From NCBI GenBank assembly GCA_021731045.1, contig JAKFYE010000022.1, forward strand, positions 107,183 through 171,182: a DNA stretch of 64,000 bases, written 5' to 3'. The translations under genes were made by a program, and so were the position numbers. Shown here in pieces: positions 43,428-51,628 of this stretch. This DNA is from Bdellovibrionales bacterium. GTDB taxonomy: Bacteria > Bdellovibrionota > Bdellovibrionia > Bdellovibrionales > JAKFYE01. The notes beneath the pieces were generated by a model that made no database searches, had not been told where the DNA came from, and saw only the letters and a list, made by a program, of their open reading frames with translations. The first letter of the stretch is position 1, and each line of letters opens with the position of its first letter.

Positions 43428-44723
43428 AATAATTTTTTGAGTTGAAAGATCACTCTCGTAAACACCGTACCAACCTTGCGCTTCGTGAGGAGGGTCACCG
43501 GTAAAAGAGTTTCCAGGCTTCCAAAAACCACCGAAAGGTTCTACGGGATAGCCTTCGCCACTCCAAGCCCAAAAATTGACTCCTTGAACCACTGAAGTTT
43601 TACTACTCGCGAGTTTGTAAACCTCAGAAAATATATTTCGGTAGTACTCGTCGCGATATTGAACCGTTGAGTTAGGGGCATGTGAGTTTTTATCACGAGA
43701 AATTCCGAATTCTTCAAGCACGAGAGGTTTGTTGAGACGCCTTGCAATCGCTTCATGCTCGGCAAGATAATTTATAGCTTGGTTAGTTGCGCTTGCAAAA
43801 CTTTGTTTGGGGTTCATCGGATCATACCAACCCCAGTTTTGGGCCCAAATATGAATAGTCGTGTAGTCTATAGAGGCTGGCGCATGATTTTCAAAAAAAT
43901 TCATCCCTGTACCAGAGGGCCAAGGGGTATTGCCTTCACTTCCGGTCGTTACAAGATGACGAGAGTCGAGCGATTTAATAAAGTCCGAAGTGCTGACGAT
44001 CCATTTATTAAAATTAACTGTATTATCAAAACCTCGAGGTTCGTTTGCGAGTTCCCATGCCATAATGGTTGGGTCATCCACATATTTTACTTTAGAAATT
44101 AAATTTGTTCGCGATAACAAAGTGCGAATAAAATTATTGAAGGCGTCCATTGCTTTTTTATTTGAGTAGAACTGGGCTGTGTATTTTTGGTAGGTATTCC
44201 AGTTTCCACCTTCTGCAGGTGGAGGGTACGGAATCAATAGTTGAGTGAACCAGTTGAGATATTGAGACATTCCGCCCGACCAAGGCCAAAAATTATTGAG
44301 GCAGACGACGGCGTGCATATTTCTCTTCGCCATTTGATCTAAAAGATAATCTAATCCTAAAAACATGTCTGTATCATACGTACCAGGAGTATTTTGAAGA
44401 ACCGGCGTGATTCTCCAAGGCTCTGATTCTGGGCCCTCGGTTGCCGCCATTATTCTTAAATTTTTTACGCCTAATTTTTGAAGACGATCTAATTCTCTAT
44501 TGAGGCGAGGGCGGTCTCCCTTTGTGCCGGGAGCCCCCAAATTCATGCCGTACCAAAAATTGGTTCCCATAAAACGATAGGGTTTTCCGTTTAGAACAAA
44601 ACCCGTACCGCTCACTCGAATGAACGCATCGGATCTATTATTTTTGAGACTGTGTACGTGTGTCTGAGCATTCGACCAAAAGGGAACTACGGCAAAAATA
44701 ATAAAAAAGATGTAAGCCTTCAT
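43392..44723 (-). CDS. Secreted beta-mannanase, GH5 family
   Basis: 443 aa; signal peptide ending SNA-Q. TIM-barrel with acid/base E228 in WELANEPRG and nucleophile E338 in VLEEFGIS, as in GH5 mannan endo-1,4-beta-mannosidases; N-terminal VLNGKPYRFMGTNFWYG is also typical of subfamily 7. Together with GH113, CE3-like esterase and the sugar importer it forms a mannan-use locus. Confidence 0.88.
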   Translation of the reverse strand: MKAYIFFIIFAVVPFWSNAQTHVHSLKNNRSDAFIRVSGTGFVLNGKPYRFMGTNFWYGMNLGAPGTKGDRPRLNRELDRLQKLGVKNLRIMAATEGPESEPWRITPVLQNTPGTYDTDMFLGLDYLLDQMAKRNMHAVVCLNNFWPWSGGMSQYLNWFTQLLIPYPPPAEGGNWNTYQKYTAQFYSNKKAMDAFNNFIRTLLSRTNLISKVKYVDDPTIMAWELANEPRGFDNTVNFNKWIVSTSDFIKSLDSRHLVTTGSEGNTPWPSGTGMNFFENHAPASIDYTTIHIWAQNWGWYDPMNPKQSFASATNQAINYLAEHEAIARRLNKPLVLEEFGISRDKNSHAPNSTVQYRDEYYRNIFSEVYKLASSKTSVVQGVNFWAWSGEGYPVEPFGGFWKPGNSFTGDPPHEAQGWYGVYESDLSTQKIISDFAAKMSALK

Positions 44724-44848
44724 GGAGCGAGGTTCTATCGTTATAAAAAGGGGTTGTACAGTTCTATGGTGTAAGAAACGTACACAAGAAACGCTGTTTC
44801 CAGAAACAGACCCTGGCCCTGTAACGATTTAGCTGCTACAAGGCCGCT

Positions 44849-45907
44849 ATGGAGTCTTCATCTGCAAAACCTAAACGACGGCCGCGATATAAAGGAACTC
44901 ATCCTAAGCGATTTAATGAAAAATATAAGGAGCTAAAGCCTGAGCTCTATAAAGCAGATATCGAAAAAGTCATAGAAAGAGGCGGAACTCCGGCGGGCAC
45001 GCATCGACCTATTTGTGTTCAAGAAATTTTAGACATATTGGCGCCTCAACCGGGCGAGATCGTTTTAGATGCAACTTTGGGTTACGGTGGCCACTCTCAA
45101 ACTCTTCTAGAACGAATTTTACCTAATGGAAAACTCATTGCCTTAGATCAAGACCCTATTGAGCGACCTAAAGCAGAGGCCCGCTTGCGAGAAGGCTTAA
45201 CGGCTAAGGTGGTACCAGAATCGGCGTTGCTTGTTGGGGGAATTAATTTTTCAGAGGCATGGGGTTTTTTAAAAAATCAAGGCGTCCCTCGTGTCGATAT
45301 GGTGTTGGCAGACTTGGGCTTATCTTCGATGCAAATCGATACACCCTCGCGCGGGTTTTCATACAAATTTGATGCGCCTTTTGATTTGCGAATGAATCCG
45401 CAACAAGGACTTTCGGCCGCTGAGCTTTTAGCAAAATTAAACGAAGCTGAGCTTGTACAAATATTAACAGAAAATTCAGATGAACCGCATGCACGCCAAG
45501 TTGCGAAGGATTTAATTCACCACAAACCTCAAACCACAACCGAAGTTGTTAAAGTGGTGCGTGAGACTGTTAAAAAGTTTCCACCTAAAGTTCGTGAGCG
45601 TGAAGGAGACACGCCGATTCGTCGCGTGTTTCAATCTTTACGTATCGAAGTAAATAAGGAGTTTGCGACGCTCGAAAAATTTTTAACGGAGATCCCACAT
45701 TTTTTAAAACCCGGCGGACGAGTGGCGATTCTAACATTTCATTCCGGAGAAGATCGACGAGTCAAAAAAGCGTTTCAGGCCGGCCATCGCTCAGGAATTT
45801 TTTCAGACATCGCCCCCGAGCCGATAAGACCTTCTTTAGAAGAACAGCGGAGTAATCCGCGTTCAAAATCTGCCAAGCTCAGATGGGCTCGGCGTTTTGG
45901 CAATTAG
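44849..45907 (+). CDS. rsmH: 16S rRNA m4C1402 methyltransferase RsmH, extended N-terminus
   Basis: 352 aa. HRPICVQEIL and DATLGYGGHS (SAM-binding motif I, residues 74-83), LADLGLSSMQID, FDLRMNP and AILTFHSGEDRRVK are family motifs. About 45 basic residues precede the usual family start and could bind RNA. It stands alone, not beside mraZ/ftsL as in most division clusters, so it may be a second copy or a relocated one. No clear ribosome-binding site. Confidence 0.88.
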   Translation: MESSSAKPKRRPRYKGTHPKRFNEKYKELKPELYKADIEKVIERGGTPAGTHRPICVQEILDILAPQPGEIVLDATLGYGGHSQTLLERILPNGKLIALDQDPIERPKAEARLREGLTAKVVPESALLVGGINFSEAWGFLKNQGVPRVDMVLADLGLSSMQIDTPSRGFSYKFDAPFDLRMNPQQGLSAAELLAKLNEAELVQILTENSDEPHARQVAKDLIHHKPQTTTEVVKVVRETVKKFPPKVREREGDTPIRRVFQSLRIEVNKEFATLEKFLTEIPHFLKPGGRVAILTFHSGEDRRVKKAFQAGHRSGIFSDIAPEPIRPSLEEQRSNPRSKSAKLRWARRFGN

Positions 45908-45910
45908 GTA

Positions 45911-46426
45911 TTAAGGTTTTACTTCAACCACGTAATCGTAATCACCATGCTTTCTAACAATGACAGGCTTCATTACGGTGTCAGCACGAAGATACGTTCT
46001 CACAAAGTCTTCGCCATTGCCCACAGGGCGTGTGCGATCAATCGTGATCTCATAAAGCTCTTCTTGCCCTTTAGCTAATGGCGTTGCTTTTACAAAATTA
46101 ATTTCAAGTCGCTTTTCAACTTGATAAACTTGAGATTCCCAACGTGCGCAATATCGCTCCCATTGTGTGCAGCGTCCTTGAGAGTCCGTTGCCACACAAC
46201 GAGTTTCAAAATAGGCACAATACGATTGGTAACTATTTATACTAAATTCAAGTCGATGAAGCGGGTATGTGGTTGAATTTCTGATGAGTTGAATTGGAAA
46301 CGAAAAGTAATCCACGTCTTGATCCCACAGATACGTGGTGGCACCATTCATTTCGTAAGCCGCAGATTTTGAATCTGCAAAAGCTGAACAGCTTAAAAGT
46401 ATTACTAATAATATTGTTTTAAACAT
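45911..46426 (-). CDS. Small secreted protein, unknown
   Basis: 171 aa from ATG 46426, with AGGAGG 7 bases upstream; the frame is open 24 bases further. Signal peptide ends AFA-D. A central Cys-rich part (SYCAYFETRC, QWERYCARWES) suggests disulfides. The rest is beta-rich. Convergent with rsmH. No family recognised. Confidence 0.65.
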   Translation of the reverse strand: MFKTILLVILLSCSAFADSKSAAYEMNGATTYLWDQDVDYFSFPIQLIRNSTTYPLHRLEFSINSYQSYCAYFETRCVATDSQGRCTQWERYCARWESQVYQVEKRLEINFVKATPLAKGQEELYEITIDRTRPVGNGEDFVRTYLRADTVMKPVIVRKHGDYDYVVEVKP

Positions 46427-46598
46427 TATGGGGCCTCCTAGTTGTCTCAAAATTTAATTGGCGAATTTAGGCTAGCATCCGACTTATGACATCACAAGCA
46501 TAAGATAATACAAAATAGATTTGATATTTAAGAGTATTCGCAATACCTAGACCTTACTCTGTTAGCAAAGGTTTTGGTCTTATTCGTATGAGGTGCAC

Positions 46599-47459
46599 AT
46601 GAGAAAATTATTAACTACATTTTTACTATTCGGAATTTCCGTAGGGCATGCAAGTTCTTGGAATGGAATTGTCTTCGATGCGCACACGCGAGCATTGCAA
46701 AGTAAGGTCGAATTTTTTAATAAATTATCTCAATATGAACTCATTGTTATTGGTGAGAAGCACTACACGGGGCCGGTGCAAAAAACAGAAGCCGAAATTA
46801 TTGAAGAAGTTTTGAAAATTAAAGGTGGCGAGTGGACTCTCGGTTGGGAGTTTTTAAATCACACAGAAAAAACGCAAACAGATCAATTGTGGTCAAATGT
46901 TGAAGCCGGGAATCTTACGGTTGAAGACTTTCTTTTGCAGACACAAAAATATGAAGATGCAATAGTCTATGCACCAGTGTTTGAGGTTTTAAAATCTTAT
47001 AACGGAAACGTGTTGGGGCTTAATTTAACTCGCGCCGAAAAAGCACCGGTGACCCAAGGAGGGATTGCGGCGGTAGAGTTGTCTTTGTTGCCCCCTCATT
47101 ACGCGGGCGGGAGCGATGATTATCGCGAGCGCTTTCAAAATATTATGCAAGGTCACGCGAGTCCGGAGCAGTTAAACAACTACTATGATGCTCAATGCTT
47201 AACGGATGACGTAATGGCCTATCAGCTTTTAACGAATCGAATTGGGACAAGTTTTTTGATTGCGGGAAGTTTTCATACTGAGTTTTTCGGGGGCACGGTT
47301 GAGCGGCTTCGTGTACGCGATGCGAAATTACGACTTGTCACGGTACAAATTGTCGATGCGTCCGATTATAAAGAGTCTGAACTACTAAATACTTTAGAAA
47401 ACGTTAAGTACGGTGCTGTTGCCGATTTTGTGGTTTTTGTTAATGAGCCGCAACCATAA
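46599..47459 (+). CDS. ChaN-family (haem-binding lipoprotein-like) protein
   Basis: 286 aa from ATG 46599 after GAGGTG; GTG 46593 is an alternative. Signal peptide ends GHA-S. LIVIGEKHYTGPVQ, WTLGWEFLNH and FLIAGSFHTEF match the ChaN/Tiki-like fold (E and H residues at the active or binding site). ChaN members bind haem or act as proteases; the role here is unknown. No lipobox, so probably periplasmic. Confidence 0.7.
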   Translation: MRKLLTTFLLFGISVGHASSWNGIVFDAHTRALQSKVEFFNKLSQYELIVIGEKHYTGPVQKTEAEIIEEVLKIKGGEWTLGWEFLNHTEKTQTDQLWSNVEAGNLTVEDFLLQTQKYEDAIVYAPVFEVLKSYNGNVLGLNLTRAEKAPVTQGGIAAVELSLLPPHYAGGSDDYRERFQNIMQGHASPEQLNNYYDAQCLTDDVMAYQLLTNRIGTSFLIAGSFHTEFFGGTVERLRVRDAKLRLVTVQIVDASDYKESELLNTLENVKYGAVADFVVFVNEPQP

Positions 47460-47542
47460 TTAGCTCCAATTTATTGGGGACAAAGGTCTGGAGATCCTAA
47501 ACACAGACTTAATAAAGCCGAGCAAGTCTACGATAAGGAGGT

Positions 47543-48028
47543 ATGGGACTCATACGTCGTTATCAATGGTATAAATTTCTTTTTCAAATCACTTTAATTC
47601 TAAATGTTTTGTTTACGTGTTTAGGAGTTGTGGCAATGGTGCGATGGCTACAGTCTCACGACCCTACAAACCTGGAAATGGCGGCGATCGGCCTTGGTGT
47701 GCTGTTTTTTGGGATTATTTTGCCAGCCTATCTTTTTCATGAGAGTGCAAAAAAAATGATCGAAATGAAAAAGCGAACCGAAGTACTGGTGACCGAATAT
47801 ATTTCTCAATGGATGCAGAGCTTTGAAGATTACGAAGACGAGGAGCCATTAAAGAATCCGAAATTTTGGTTGAATATGACGCTATTGCTTTTTGAAACAA
47901 TTGGGGACAACTCAAAAAATTTGGGCTTACAGATTTTAGCCGAGATGTCGCCAATGTTACGTAAAGAAATGAAGTCTCGAACTCCCGTAAAAACAAAAAA
48001 GAAAAAGGTAATTCATGCTGACGAATAG
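47543..48028 (+). CDS. Two-helix membrane protein, unknown
   Basis: 161 aa with two N-terminal membrane helices (about 12-35 and 48-66) and a cytoplasmic, charged C-terminal half. A full AAGGAGGT abuts the ATG directly, much closer than usual, so translation may be inefficient or begin in an unusual way. It precedes the FliG-domain gene by 30 bases on the same strand and may be its membrane partner. Confidence 0.6.
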   Translation: MGLIRRYQWYKFLFQITLILNVLFTCLGVVAMVRWLQSHDPTNLEMAAIGLGVLFFGIILPAYLFHESAKKMIEMKKRTEVLVTEYISQWMQSFEDYEDEEPLKNPKFWLNMTLLLFETIGDNSKNLGLQILAEMSPMLRKEMKSRTPVKTKKKKVIHADE

Positions 48029-48058
48029 AGTGTATTTAAAAGTCGAAGGAGATATTTA

Positions 48059-48745
48059 ATGAGCATGCTCGGACGGTACAAGAAAAAAGGCGGTTTTCTT
48101 CAATTATTGGCTGTGATTGAACAAAGCGGTCTTGCTAAACAAGAAAAGTTTCTCAAAATTATAGAAGAGGAAGACCCACGTTGGGCCGAAGCTCTTAAGT
48201 CCAAAATGCTTACCGTAAAAAAAATATTTTCTTGGGATGATCAAGCGCTTGCGGAGATCGTTGGACCTATGGGGGATCTTGCTTTATCCATCACATTTCA
48301 TGGTTTGAACGATAACAAGATTGAAGAAAAAGTATTCAAATTGCTTTCGGGCACGCGTAAGAAAAATATTGAAATTTTCATGAAAGAAAAACAGCCGACG
48401 CCGGCAGAAATTTCAAGCATCTATCTTCAAATCCTAACAGATGTACGTGGTCTTATCGCTACAGGATATGTGCATTTAGAGCGTATTGATCCTAATCTTA
48501 TGATTGACGATATGATTGAAGAAACCCTCTCTCAGACAGGGTCTTTTAAGTCTTTTAAAGAAGTTGACGACAAGTCGTCCTCACCTAAAGAAGCGCCGTC
48601 TAAAGACGTTGCAAAGTATATTGCTGAAATTGAAATGCTAAAAAAGCGTTATAATCAGGTGGTCGCAGAAAACAAAGCGCTTCTCGAACGGCTTAAGCAA
48701 GTCGAGAACAAACTCGACGTGATCAGAAAAAATAGCGCGGCTTAA
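48059..48745 (+). CDS. FliG C-domain protein with C-terminal coiled coil
   Basis: 228 aa. Residues about 10-110 look like a single FliG middle/C-terminal armadillo domain (EKFLKIIEEEDPRWAEALK, SKMLTVKKIFSWDDQALAEIV). After a linker, residues 180-225 form a coiled coil. It lacks FliG's N-terminal FliF-binding domain, and no flagellar genes are nearby. It may act in a gliding or other membrane complex with the preceding two-helix protein, or be a divergent scaffold. Confidence 0.7.
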   Translation: MSMLGRYKKKGGFLQLLAVIEQSGLAKQEKFLKIIEEEDPRWAEALKSKMLTVKKIFSWDDQALAEIVGPMGDLALSITFHGLNDNKIEEKVFKLLSGTRKKNIEIFMKEKQPTPAEISSIYLQILTDVRGLIATGYVHLERIDPNLMIDDMIEETLSQTGSFKSFKEVDDKSSSPKEAPSKDVAKYIAEIEMLKKRYNQVVAENKALLERLKQVENKLDVIRKNSAA

Positions 48746-48902
48746 CCTACATGTCGCGCTTCGGCAGGGATCAGTGTCAACCCTCGCCTCAATCAATCTG
48801 AATCAAAATCTCGATACGTATTTCTCTACGTACATATGTGAAAAGATTTATTGGACAAGTCCCGCAAGCGCCGTCTATCTTTGCGCTCTTGAAGGGGACA
48901 AA

Positions 48903-49445
48903 ATGATTCTAAGCGATCACGAGATTTTAAAAGAGATTGAAAAGGGAAAAATCAAAATTGAACCTTTTCGTAGAGAGTGTTTGGGAACTAACTCATACGA
49001 TGTGCATTTAGGACCTTGCTTAGCACTTTATAAAGATCAAATTCTGGATTCTAAAAAACATAACAAAATTGAGACGTTTGAAATTCCTGAAGAGGGATTT
49101 GTGCTTCAACCGAATGAACTATATTTGGGCGTCACCGAAGAATACACAGAGACCCTGGCGCATGTTCCTTTTCTTGAGGGTAAGTCCAGTGTGGGTCGAC
49201 TCGGTATTGATATTCATGCGACCGCCGGAAAAGGCGACGTAGGGTTTTGCAACTTTTGGACACTCGAAATTTCCGTTAAGAAGCCGGTTCGTGTCTACGC
49301 GGGTATGCCGATTGGGCAATTAATCTATTTTGGTGTTCTTGGCACAGTCATGACGCCGTACAACACAAAGCCTTCTGCAAAGTATAATGAGCGCACGCAA
49401 GCACCCGTCGAATCGCAGATGTTTAAAAACTTTAGAGAGCTTTAA
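48903..49445 (+). CDS. dcd: dCTP deaminase
   Basis: 180 aa from ATG 48903 with GAAGGGG upstream; the frame is open 129 bases further but the family starts at MILSDHEI. Catalytic and fold motifs are SYDVHLG, FLEGKSSVGRLGIDIHATAG and GFCNFWTLEI. Makes dUTP from dCTP for dTTP synthesis. Confidence 0.93.
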   Translation: MILSDHEILKEIEKGKIKIEPFRRECLGTNSYDVHLGPCLALYKDQILDSKKHNKIETFEIPEEGFVLQPNELYLGVTEEYTETLAHVPFLEGKSSVGRLGIDIHATAGKGDVGFCNFWTLEISVKKPVRVYAGMPIGQLIYFGVLGTVMTPYNTKPSAKYNERTQAPVESQMFKNFREL

Positions 49446-49485
49446 TCTTTCGTTTTTTCGAACGGTTAGGGCTTTTTTTTGAGGT

Positions 49486-49514
49486 TTGACAAGAGCTGTC
49501 GGATTATCTATAAA
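49486..49514 (+). promoter_or_regulatory. Sigma-70 promoter of rpmG
   Basis: TTGACA (49486-49491), 17-base spacer, TATAAA (49509-49514), 23 bases before the rpmG start. Near-consensus. Confidence 0.85.
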
Positions 49515-49537
49515 AGGTACTTTTCAAGAGGTTACAA

Positions 49538-49714
49538 ATGGCAAAGTCAAAGAAGAAGATTATTACGTTGGAGTGTACAGAAGCTCGCAAAGCAGGAGTG
49601 CCACCATCGCGTTACACAACGACTAAAAACACTCAAACAATGCCTGAGCGTCTTGAAAAGAAAAAGTACAATCCCTTCATGCGCAAGCACACTGTTCATA
49701 AAGAAATAAAGTAA
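49538..49714 (+). CDS. rpmG: 50S ribosomal protein bL33
   Basis: 58 aa, below the usual ORF cut-off. The chain begins [13 protein letters not shown] and contains [20 protein letters not shown] and the [13 protein letters not shown] end, a normal L33. It has one cysteine only, so it is the non-zinc form. AAGAGG precedes the ATG. Strong own promoter and solitary location, not next to rpmB. Confidence 0.95.
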   Translation: MAKSKKKIITLECTEARKAGVPPSRYTTTKNTQTMPERLEKKKYNPFMRKHTVHKEIK

Positions 49715-49734
49715 TTTAATTCGATAATTTTAGG

Positions 49735-50082
49735 CTATTTACCTTTGGGTCTACGAAGACTCACGGTAAAATTCTTTGTCTTCTTTTTTGGTGCGGGCTC
49801 TACAAATTTAGCACTTCGAGCATGTACTTCTGATCTTGAAAGTTCTGTTAGGGGCTCTTCTTTTACAGGTGGACGATTCGCATTTGGTTTTTCTTCAAAC
49901 ACTTTAGGTTTAGACGTAAACGCATCTTTTTCGAACTTAAATTCTTTATAGGACATTTTTTTATTACGTGTTTCAGGTTGAAATGCATCTTTATCGAATA
50001 ATTGTGCGTCGTCATCAGCTGCGCTTTTAGCGTAGGTAGAGAACGGGGTTAGCATAACTAAGATGATTGCAATGTATCTCAT
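49735..50082 (-). CDS. Small secreted basic protein, unknown
   Basis: 115 aa; signal peptide ends TYA-K, then a low-complexity polar mature part with repeated KDAF motifs (FDKDAFQP and FEKDAFTS) and a basic Lys/Pro-rich C-terminus. Probably disordered. No family recognised. Convergent with rpmG. Confidence 0.6.
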   Translation of the reverse strand: MRYIAIILVMLTPFSTYAKSAADDDAQLFDKDAFQPETRNKKMSYKEFKFEKDAFTSKPKVFEEKPNANRPPVKEEPLTELSRSEVHARSAKFVEPAPKKKTKNFTVSLRRPKGK

Positions 50083-50252
50083 AATGAGTCTCTCCCAAAA
50101 ATATCAAAACGATAAACACATATAGAGCAATTACAGGACCAGCGCCATATTGAGAAGACCCCACGGTATTCGTAATAGCCGTTACATTTCAATACGTTCG
50201 GGGGGGCTTCGTACACTGATTTGTAGACAGTGTATAGACCATGGACAACGTC

Positions 50253-51470
50253 TCAAAGTGGTTCGTGATAATCGAGATCTTTGTGAAAGGTTTCTTTGAG
50301 TTTATAGAGTGCTAAAAAAGCTACGCACACGCAAATCATCCCCACTATCAACGCACTTTGGAGCACATTGAATTGAGTCTTAAGAAATTGAAACGACATG
50401 GTTACAACCACGACGCTTCCGCGTACAAAATTAGGAACCGTTGTGGCGACGGTTGCCCGTAAATTTGTGCCAAATTGTTCCGCCGCAACCGTGACAAAAA
50501 TAGCCCAATAACCTGAGCCAAATCCGAGTAAAGCGCAGAGGGCATAAAATTGCGTCGCGGTGATGTTACGAGTGAAAACGTACGTTACAATTAAAACAGC
50601 CGTTAGGGAGAGAAAAACCAAGATGATTTTTTTTCGACTTTTCATGAGCTGGCTTAATAGTCCCGAAGTGAGATCGCCAAGGGAAAGTCCTACGTAGCAC
50701 CACATGATGGATTTGCTTCCCGTGACCAGGCCTTCAACGCCGATTTCTTTAGTGAGTTCGGGCGAAAACGTAATCAAAATTCCGATGACGAACCAAATGG
50801 GAACACCGATAAGAATGCAACACGCATAGCGAGCAAAACGATCGGGAGAGGTGAAAAGTTTAAAAAAATCACCTTTAACTACGGTTGAATTTTTGACTTC
50901 AGAAAACATTTTAGATTCCACGAGAGTCGCGCGCAAAAGAAGAAGCGCGAGCCCCATACCGCCGCCCACTAGGTAGGCTGTTTGCCAACTAAAGGTATCG
51001 CCAATCAAAGAGGCCACTACGGCGCCTAAAATTCCTACCGACGCGACGATGGCCGTTCCGTAACCACGAGACTCTTTGCTCATGACTTCAGAAACCAAAG
51101 TGATCGCGGCGCCAAGTTCGCCCGCAAGTCCAATTCCGGCAAAAAATCTCAAAATCGCGTAGACGTCTGTATTGGTGACAAACGCATTGGCAATATTCGC
51201 GAGTGAATAGAGTAAGATCGAACCAAAGAGTACAGATTTGCGTCCGCGTTTATCTCCAAGCACGCCCCATAAAATTCCGCCTAAAAGCATTCCGGCCATT
51301 TGCATATTCAAAAGATGCAATCCGACCGCCATCATATTTTCAGGAGGAACACCTAAATCTTGTAAACTCGGGATGCGTACAATTCCAAAAAGAAGCAAGT
51401 CATAGATATCAACAAAATATCCAAGCGCGCAGATCAGAACCGTAAAAAACACCTCACGTCGCTCGGTCAT
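50253..51470 (-). CDS. Major facilitator superfamily transporter
   Basis: 405 aa with 12 predicted membrane segments. GVLGDKRGRKSVLFGS is the MFS loop 2-3 motif, and RFFAGIGLAGELGAAITLVSEVM resembles the metabolite:H+ symporter/sugar porter groups. A GGAGAG site lies before the ATG. Substrate unknown; clpB is downstream on the left, same strand, with its own promoter likely. Confidence 0.85.
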   Translation of the reverse strand: MTERREVFFTVLICALGYFVDIYDLLLFGIVRIPSLQDLGVPPENMMAVGLHLLNMQMAGMLLGGILWGVLGDKRGRKSVLFGSILLYSLANIANAFVTNTDVYAILRFFAGIGLAGELGAAITLVSEVMSKESRGYGTAIVASVGILGAVVASLIGDTFSWQTAYLVGGGMGLALLLLRATLVESKMFSEVKNSTVVKGDFFKLFTSPDRFARYACCILIGVPIWFVIGILITFSPELTKEIGVEGLVTGSKSIMWCYVGLSLGDLTSGLLSQLMKSRKKIILVFLSLTAVLIVTYVFTRNITATQFYALCALLGFGSGYWAIFVTVAAEQFGTNLRATVATTVPNFVRGSVVVVTMSFQFLKTQFNVLQSALIVGMICVCVAFLALYKLKETFHKDLDYHEPL

Positions 51471-51587
51471 AAGCTCTCCTTTTGAGGATTTATTATTTAA
51501 TCCCTACCAGGATTCTTAAAGGTTGGCGTCTTGTCCAGTAAATCTTTTCGTAGAGGTGCGCAGGGAATTTTTGTATCTTTTCAGTGT

Positions 51588-51618
51588 GGCACGGCGATAG
51601 ATGAGCCACCGCCGTGCC
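51588..51618. repeat. GC-rich hairpin downstream of clpB
   Basis: GGCACGGCG (51588-51596) pairs with CGCCGTGCC (51610-51618), ten bases after the clpB stop. No T-run follows on the clpB strand, so it is a weak terminator or an mRNA 3' stabiliser. Confidence 0.5.
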
Positions 51619-51628
51619 AGAATCTGAC

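Noticed and set aside
49479-49709. 76-codon frame overlapping rpmG
   Set aside because: Out of frame with the clear L33 gene and its promoter.
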